A DNA stretch of 64,000 nucleotides from Legionella rowbothamii (GTDB lineage: Bacteria > Pseudomonadota > Gammaproteobacteria > Legionellales > Legionellaceae). Positions 59,741 to 64,000 of this stretch are shown here, piece by piece; within the stretch, counting starts at the first letter, position 1, and every line of letters begins with the position of its first letter. Under the pieces are notes generated by a model. That model ran no database searches, had not been told where the DNA came from, and saw only the letters and a program-made list of their open reading frames with translations. The stretch is taken from NCBI RefSeq assembly GCF_900639985.1, contig NZ_CAAAIM010000003.1, positions 246,051-310,050 of the forward strand, given 5' to 3'. Made by a program: the position numbers and the translations under genes.

Positions 59741-60604
59741 CTATTTAACATCCTTCTCATGTAACGCAGGATCTGATGAAGGACTATTGAGATGCCAATT
59801 ATAAACATAACTGTCTATGGTATTAGTATGTTTTAGCTGGCTTTGTAACGGTTCTTTAGCAAATTGTAATAAATGGGTAATCACATCTTGTTTGGTCCCA
59901 CCGAAATCTTCTTCATACCAATCATAGAGTTTTGAAATAATTAGCCTTCCTTCAATAACGCTAACCCCTCTTAATGAGTTTACATAAGTAAGTGCGGCGT
60001 TATTTAATTGCTCTTCCAAATTGTATCCATGATAAGCCTCTTTATTTAGATTAGGTGCGCCAATACTGGCGTTATTCAATGCATAGTGAGTGCGGGGATC
60101 ATTCCAAATAGGGCGGATAATGCGGTTATTAATATCGTCTAAGGAGAGCGCTGTTTTTTTTATGGTAATTAAATTAGCTCCCCAAGGACCAACACTGAAT
60201 AGACCTGGAGAAATATTAATTTCCTGAACAGTCGAGATTGGATAATAATTAGCGATTGTTTGCACTGTAAGCGCATTATAGACATTAATCCAATAGGCTA
60301 ATTGTTCTGCGCGATTGTAGTTATTAATATTAATTTGAGCCATGTCTCGGAGATAATCTTTTAGCAAATTTAGATCCGTCTGCGAGAAATGCTCATAATC
60401 AACCAAATTAATATTTTCGGGACTAGTAATGACTCGGCGATTTAAAAAGTCTTGCCACAATTGGTGAGAAATAATTTCTTTAGATAAAGGATTGTTTACT
60501 TCCCATTGTGGCCATAAGCTTTTATAAAAAGAAGCATGGGCTAGCCCTGTTAAGAGTAATAATATTAGGACAAAAAAGTGATTACGTACGATGGTTTTAA
60601 ACAT
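59741..60604 (-). CDS. DUF547 family exported protein
   Basis: 287 aa with a signal peptide (about 1-25). The DUF547 motifs LAYWINVYNALTVQTI, a central ALNNASIGAPNL and ISKLYDWYEEDFG are present. The central motif usually carries two cysteines (ALNCAS..CP), which here are Asn and Ala. The function of the family is unknown. Its start overlaps the recR end by 8 bases. Confidence 0.85.
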   Translation of the reverse strand: MFKTIVRNHFFVLILLLLTGLAHASFYKSLWPQWEVNNPLSKEIISHQLWQDFLNRRVITSPENINLVDYEHFSQTDLNLLKDYLRDMAQININNYNRAEQLAYWINVYNALTVQTIANYYPISTVQEINISPGLFSVGPWGANLITIKKTALSLDDINNRIIRPIWNDPRTHYALNNASIGAPNLNKEAYHGYNLEEQLNNAALTYVNSLRGVSVIEGRLIISKLYDWYEEDFGGTKQDVITHLLQFAKEPLQSQLKHTNTIDSYVYNWHLNSPSSDPALHEKDVK

Positions 60605-61190
60605 TAATTAGTGCTCTATTGCGAAGAGCATTTCCAATGGTATTGCCATCTAAAAACTCTAGCTCTCCCCCAGAAGGAATGCCATGGGCTAGCTGAGTAA
60701 TATGGACTGGCTGTTCTCGTAGGAGTTGATGAATAAAATGAATGGTGGTTTGTCCTTCCACACTAGGGCTTAAAGCCAGGATTACTTCTTTAATTCCTTC
60801 CTCAAGAATCAGATTCTTAAGTTTAGGTAATCCAATATCATCTGGGCCTAATCCATCTAGCGGAGATATTTTACCCATAAGGACAAAATATTTACCTTGG
60901 AATGAATTGCTCTGTTCAATTGCTGATACATCTGCTGGGCTTTCTACAACACAAAGCAAAGAAGAATCCCGATTGGGATTTTGACACAATGTGCAAAGAC
61001 TTTGTTCTGTGTAACTCATACAGCGCTGGCAATGTTTAATTTGAGACATTGCCTGCTCTAAACAAGAGGCGAGGTGTAAACCTCGCTGTCTTTGATGTTG
61101 AAGCAAGTGAAACACCATGCGCTGTGCTGATTTTGGTCCTACCCCTGGAAGACAACGTAGTGCTTCGACCAGGCGGTTTAACATATCCAT
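60597..61190 (-). CDS. recR: Recombination mediator RecR
   Basis: 197 aa. A helix-hairpin-helix (LPGVGPKSAQRM), a C4 zinc finger (CQRC..CTLC) and a Toprim domain (CVVESPADV) follow in order. It acts with RecO in gap repair. Third gene of the dnaX-ybaB-recR set, 7 bases after ybaB. Confidence 0.95.
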   Translation of the reverse strand: MDMLNRLVEALRCLPGVGPKSAQRMVFHLLQHQRQRGLHLASCLEQAMSQIKHCQRCMSYTEQSLCTLCQNPNRDSSLLCVVESPADVSAIEQSNSFQGKYFVLMGKISPLDGLGPDDIGLPKLKNLILEEGIKEVILALSPSVEGQTTIHFIHQLLREQPVHITQLAHGIPSGGELEFLDGNTIGNALRNRALINV

Positions 61191-61197
61191 AATAGGA

Positions 61198-61536
61198 TTA
61201 TTCCTCTTTATCGCCGCCCATTAAATCAGTTGGAATATTCAGTCCAGCAGTTAATTGACTGATCTTTTCTTTAGATGCTTTTTCAATTTTACGCACCGCA
61301 TCGTTAATCGCTGCAGCGACTAAGTCTTCTAACATCTCTGGATCTTCTTCTAGCATAGTTGGTTTGATTTTAACGGCAACGGCATCATGACGACCATTCA
61401 TCTGAATAGTAACCATGCCACCACCAGCTTCGCCAGTAACGACTAATTGGCTTAATTGCTGTTGCGCTTCTTGCATACGTTGTTGCATTTTTTGCGCTTC
61501 TTTCATCAGGTTACTAAGATTTTGATTCATATCCAT
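61198..61536 (-). CDS. ybaB: YbaB/EbfC nucleoid-associated protein
   Basis: 112 aa, the usual length. Coiled Gln/Met-rich N-terminus, the central [13 protein letters not shown] strand and a C-terminal helix match the family, which binds DNA as a dimer. AGAGG 9 bases upstream supports ATG 61536. Lies between dnaX and recR as in E. coli. Confidence 0.94.
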   Translation of the reverse strand: MDMNQNLSNLMKEAQKMQQRMQEAQQQLSQLVVTGEAGGGMVTIQMNGRHDAVAVKIKPTMLEEDPEMLEDLVAAAINDAVRKIEKASKEKISQLTAGLNIPTDLMGGDKEE

Positions 61537-61628
61537 TATTTAAAGCCTCTTTTGTTTAGGGTTGGGTAAGAGTCTCAAGCTAGTGAACTATAAATAGATT
61601 TTAGCCTGAGCAGTTTAAACCTATTATA

Positions 61629-63404
61629 TTATAAGTCATCTTTAAGTGGCACAATAGAATTTTTGACCAATTCAGCTGAAAAATCTTGCTGTAGCTGTTG
61701 GAACATTGGATCATTTTGTAACGCAAGCTCTGCGTTCTGCTGTTTTTGTTGTGTAGCCTGCTCTTTTTGTTGGGCTGGTGATGCTTGAACCGATTGATCA
61801 CTATTTAACGTAACCTTTACCGTAGTTTGATAATAGTTACTCAGTGCAGTTTCAACTCGTGCTAACACAGTTGGGGTAAACAAAGATTGATGTCCTCGAG
61901 CAACTCGCAAAATCAGGTCGCGTCCGTCTCTAGAGACTAGTTCCGCATTTTCTACTGCAGTAAGGGCTAAGCCCGTTAATCTCAGCTGAGGAATAATGGC
62001 TGCCCAGCTTTGTGGTTCTGATGTAGTGGGTATCATGGCTGGTTGAGAGCTACTGCGATTATCTCTTTGGCCACTGATTCCTGGTGCAGAATATTGTTCT
62101 GCAATTGAAGTCGTAGTTATCACCGGGCTTTGTGTGGGCTCAGGTGCTGTTCCTGTCTCCGCCAGCGCAGGCATTAGTTCAGGAGCTTCGCTGGGGTTTA
62201 TCTTGGTAGTTTCTAATATAGAGGCTGGTACCGGAGTTATAGGTGTCGCCGTAGGATGTGCTTCAATAACTTGTGTTGGTGCTGGTAGTGGAACTTGTGT
62301 GTGTGCAACAGCGGCCACTTTAGGGGCAGGTCTAAACGTTAGCATCCGCAATAAGGTCATATTAAAGCCTATGGACAAGGTCGGAGCTAAATGAATTTCT
62401 TCACGGCCTTTTAAACTAATTTGATAAAATAATTGTACATCCTCTGCAGACAGCAACACACTTAAGCTTTTTATTTCCGTAGAAGGGCTGATTAATGCAT
62501 TATGATCACCGATGGCGTGATAGACTGCCATTTGATGCAAATAATTGAGTAGTTCATCAAGGACATATTGAAAATGTCCTCCTTCATTAGCAATATTTTG
62601 ACTGAGACTTAATATCTTAGGTGCATCTTGATTCGCAAGCGCTTGCAGTAGTTGTAAGGCATAATCCTGTTGGGTATAGCCTAAGATCATTTTTACATCA
62701 GTTGCTGTTAATTGATTATCACAGCTCGTAATGGCTTGATCTAATAAACTGAGTGCATCACGCATACTTCCGCGTGCAGCATGGGCCAAGATATTTAGTG
62801 CTTGGGGTTCATAATCTAATTGTTCGTCTTTAAGTATTAATTGTAAATGCTGGCTAATTAGCTCCGATGCCAAATGCTTTAGATTAAATTGTAAGCATCT
62901 AGATAAAACGGTAACTGGTAATTTTTGTGGATCGGTAGTTGCTAAAATAAACTTCACATGGGAGGGTGGTTCTTCTAATGTTTTTAGCAGGGCATTAAAG
63001 CTATGCTGTGACAGCATATGTACTTCATCGATTAGATAAATTTTAAAACGACCAGTGGCTGGTGCATATTGCACATTATCTAATAAATCTCGCGTATCTT
63101 CTACACGAGTTTTGGAGGCGCCATCAATTTCAATGAGATCAATAAAGCAGCCTTGCTCAATGGAAATACAGGTATTGCATTGTAGGCAGGGTTCAGAACT
63201 GATACCCGTTTCACAATTCAATGATTTCGCTAGTATACGGGCTACACTTGTTTTCCCTACGCCACGAGTGCCAGTAAAAAGATAGGCATGATGTAAGCGT
63301 TGTTGATTCAGGGCATTAATAAGAGCCTTATTAATGTGTTCTTGGCCAACAAGTTGTGAGAATGTTCGTGGTCGCCATTTACGGGCAAGTGCTAGATAGC
63401 TCAT
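61629..63404 (-). CDS. dnaX: DNA polymerase III subunit tau/gamma
   Basis: 591 aa. The AAA+ clamp-loader domain has Walker A GTRGVGKT, a four-Cys zinc module (CETG..CLQCNTC) and DEVHMLS. A Pro/Ala/Thr-rich linker (about 355-440) leads to a C-terminal tau domain. No A AAA AAG-type slippery site was seen, so a separate gamma product is not evident. First protein gene after the SRP RNA. Confidence 0.94.
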   Translation of the reverse strand: MSYLALARKWRPRTFSQLVGQEHINKALINALNQQRLHHAYLFTGTRGVGKTSVARILAKSLNCETGISSEPCLQCNTCISIEQGCFIDLIEIDGASKTRVEDTRDLLDNVQYAPATGRFKIYLIDEVHMLSQHSFNALLKTLEEPPSHVKFILATTDPQKLPVTVLSRCLQFNLKHLASELISQHLQLILKDEQLDYEPQALNILAHAARGSMRDALSLLDQAITSCDNQLTATDVKMILGYTQQDYALQLLQALANQDAPKILSLSQNIANEGGHFQYVLDELLNYLHQMAVYHAIGDHNALISPSTEIKSLSVLLSAEDVQLFYQISLKGREEIHLAPTLSIGFNMTLLRMLTFRPAPKVAAVAHTQVPLPAPTQVIEAHPTATPITPVPASILETTKINPSEAPELMPALAETGTAPEPTQSPVITTTSIAEQYSAPGISGQRDNRSSSQPAMIPTTSEPQSWAAIIPQLRLTGLALTAVENAELVSRDGRDLILRVARGHQSLFTPTVLARVETALSNYYQTTVKVTLNSDQSVQASPAQQKEQATQQKQQNAELALQNDPMFQQLQQDFSAELVKNSIVPLKDDL

Positions 63405-63424
63405 ATATGGTTTATAAGTTGGGC

Positions 63425-63534
63425 GGCAGCTCTAAGAGCCACACTTCGGCGCTCGAATCAATTGTTACCGCTGCTCCCTTCCGGGCCTGACGGGGTTCAC
63501 AATCTATCGCCGCGAAGGGACCAATAGAGCCACC
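63425..63534 (-). ncRNA. ffs: Signal recognition particle 4.5S RNA
   Basis: On the minus strand the conserved loop GTCAGGCCCGGAAGGGAGCA is present, the Ffh-binding core. The ends GGTGGCTCT and AGAGCTGCC pair to close a long hairpin of about 110 nt. Upstream of dnaX on the same strand. The ends are approximate. Confidence 0.93.
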
Positions 63535-63806
63535 ATAGTTGAATAGCGAAGGTTATCAAAAAAATGTGGGGATAGCCATAGCTGTTTAAAAAAATATTTA
63601 TGTTAAATAGCCCATGTGCAAAAAAAACTGGAAAAACTGGTCTATACTAAAAAGCTCCACGGCGATAGCAATTAGGGTAATTAGCCGTGAGGGCCAAATA
63701 GACGTATTCTTTGAAGCGAACCCTTTTGACCAAGTTAATTAGAGTTAGTTATTGATATAGATCATTTTGCCTATTCATTAATATATGTCATACATAAGAA
63801 CCAAAA

Positions 63807-63875
63807 ATAAGAATAAGCAAAAAATTTAAAAAAATTGCAAAAAGTGTTTGACATAGAAGTCGAAATCAGTAGAAT
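63807..63875 (+). promoter_or_regulatory. rRNA operon promoter with UP element
   Basis: TTGACA (63848-63853), 16 nt and TAGAAT (63870-63875) form a near-consensus promoter, preceded by an A/T-only-like tract (63807-63845) typical of an UP element. The GC-rich discriminator after the -10 (ACGCAGCACG) fits stringent control of rRNA. Confidence 0.85.
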
Positions 63876-63882
63876 ACGCAGC

Positions 63883-64000
63883 ACGCCTCGGGGGCAAACG
63901 TTCATTAAGAAAATAGAAGACAAACTGTGTGGGCACTTTGAAATAACTTGAGTGCTTGTGACTAGATAGAAGAAGTAAAAAGAAACGTTAGTGAAAACTG
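63883..64000 (+). other. 5' leader of a 16S rRNA operon (continues beyond window)
   Basis: The leader contains a boxA-like TTCATTAAGAA and the tract ACTGTGTGGGCACT that is common in gammaproteobacterial rRNA leaders before 16S. The mature 16S sequence is not reached by base 64000, so the gene itself is inferred. The 466 bases from the end of ffs (63535) to the window end hold no other gene; a weak hairpin (CACGGC/GCCGTG at 63658-63689) lies upstream of the promoter. Confidence 0.8.

Noticed and set aside
61629..63404. Programmed frameshift in dnaX
   Set aside because: No A AAA AAG slippery tract with downstream structure was seen; short A-runs are interrupted.

Overview
The window looks like a chromosomal segment of a Legionella or close Legionellaceae species. 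The DNA is AT-rich. Housekeeping genes follow gammaproteobacterial order, and between them sit genes typical of that genus: a secreted M28 aminopeptidase of the LapA/LapB type, a divergent iron-regulated membrane gene resembling mavN/iroT, and several large membrane-hairpin/coiled-coil proteins with acidic tails. Species cannot be assigned from the sequence alone.

Positions 1-20600 are the accessory part. A truncated leftward gene (1-594) with a near-perfect Fur box in its promoter diverges from the lapA-like gene. Next come an exported orphan, a leftward pair encoding a coiled-coil protein and a 539-aa membrane protein, and the leftward prkA-yeaH-spoVR stress operon. Then follow pepN, a divergent overlapping pair (an exported 2H-phosphoesterase-like protein and aroE), a patatin-like lipase, a POT peptide transporter, a Gly/His-rich lipoprotein, and two more membrane/coiled-coil proteins (15709 and 19367).

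Positions 20700-52800 are core genome: hda and a CDP-alcohol phosphatidyltransferase, then yhbY, rlmE, ftsH, folP, glmM, tpiA, secG and tRNA-Leu(GAG). The complete 14-gene complex I operon nuoA-N follows, then initiator tRNA-fMet, rimP, nusA, infB, rbfA, truB, rpsO and pnp. Apart from nuo and tpiA this is the classic yhbY-to-pnp order, with the respiratory operon lying between the two tRNA genes. Several intercistronic hairpins lie inside nuo and around rimP, nusA and pnp.

Positions 52900-64000 hold folE, a HIT hydrolase, ppa, a CorB/HlyC-type membrane protein, small exported orphans, an OmpR-like regulator with a degenerate receiver, a 472-aa orphan, and an unlisted 58-aa basic protein on the minus strand. 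These are followed by the leftward set ffs (SRP RNA), dnaX, ybaB, recR and a DUF547 protein. At the right edge a strong promoter (TTGACA, 16 nt, TAGAAT, with an A/T-rich upstream element) and a typical rRNA leader run rightward, so a 16S rRNA gene should begin just beyond base 64000.

The most interesting points are the Fur-box promoter and partial mavN-like gene, the recurring two-hairpin/coiled-coil proteins as candidate Dot/Icm substrates, the 58-aa protein, the long inverted repeat between nuoA and nuoB, the terminator abutting rimP, and a hairpin module that recurs three times. No CRISPR array, transposase or prophage was seen.
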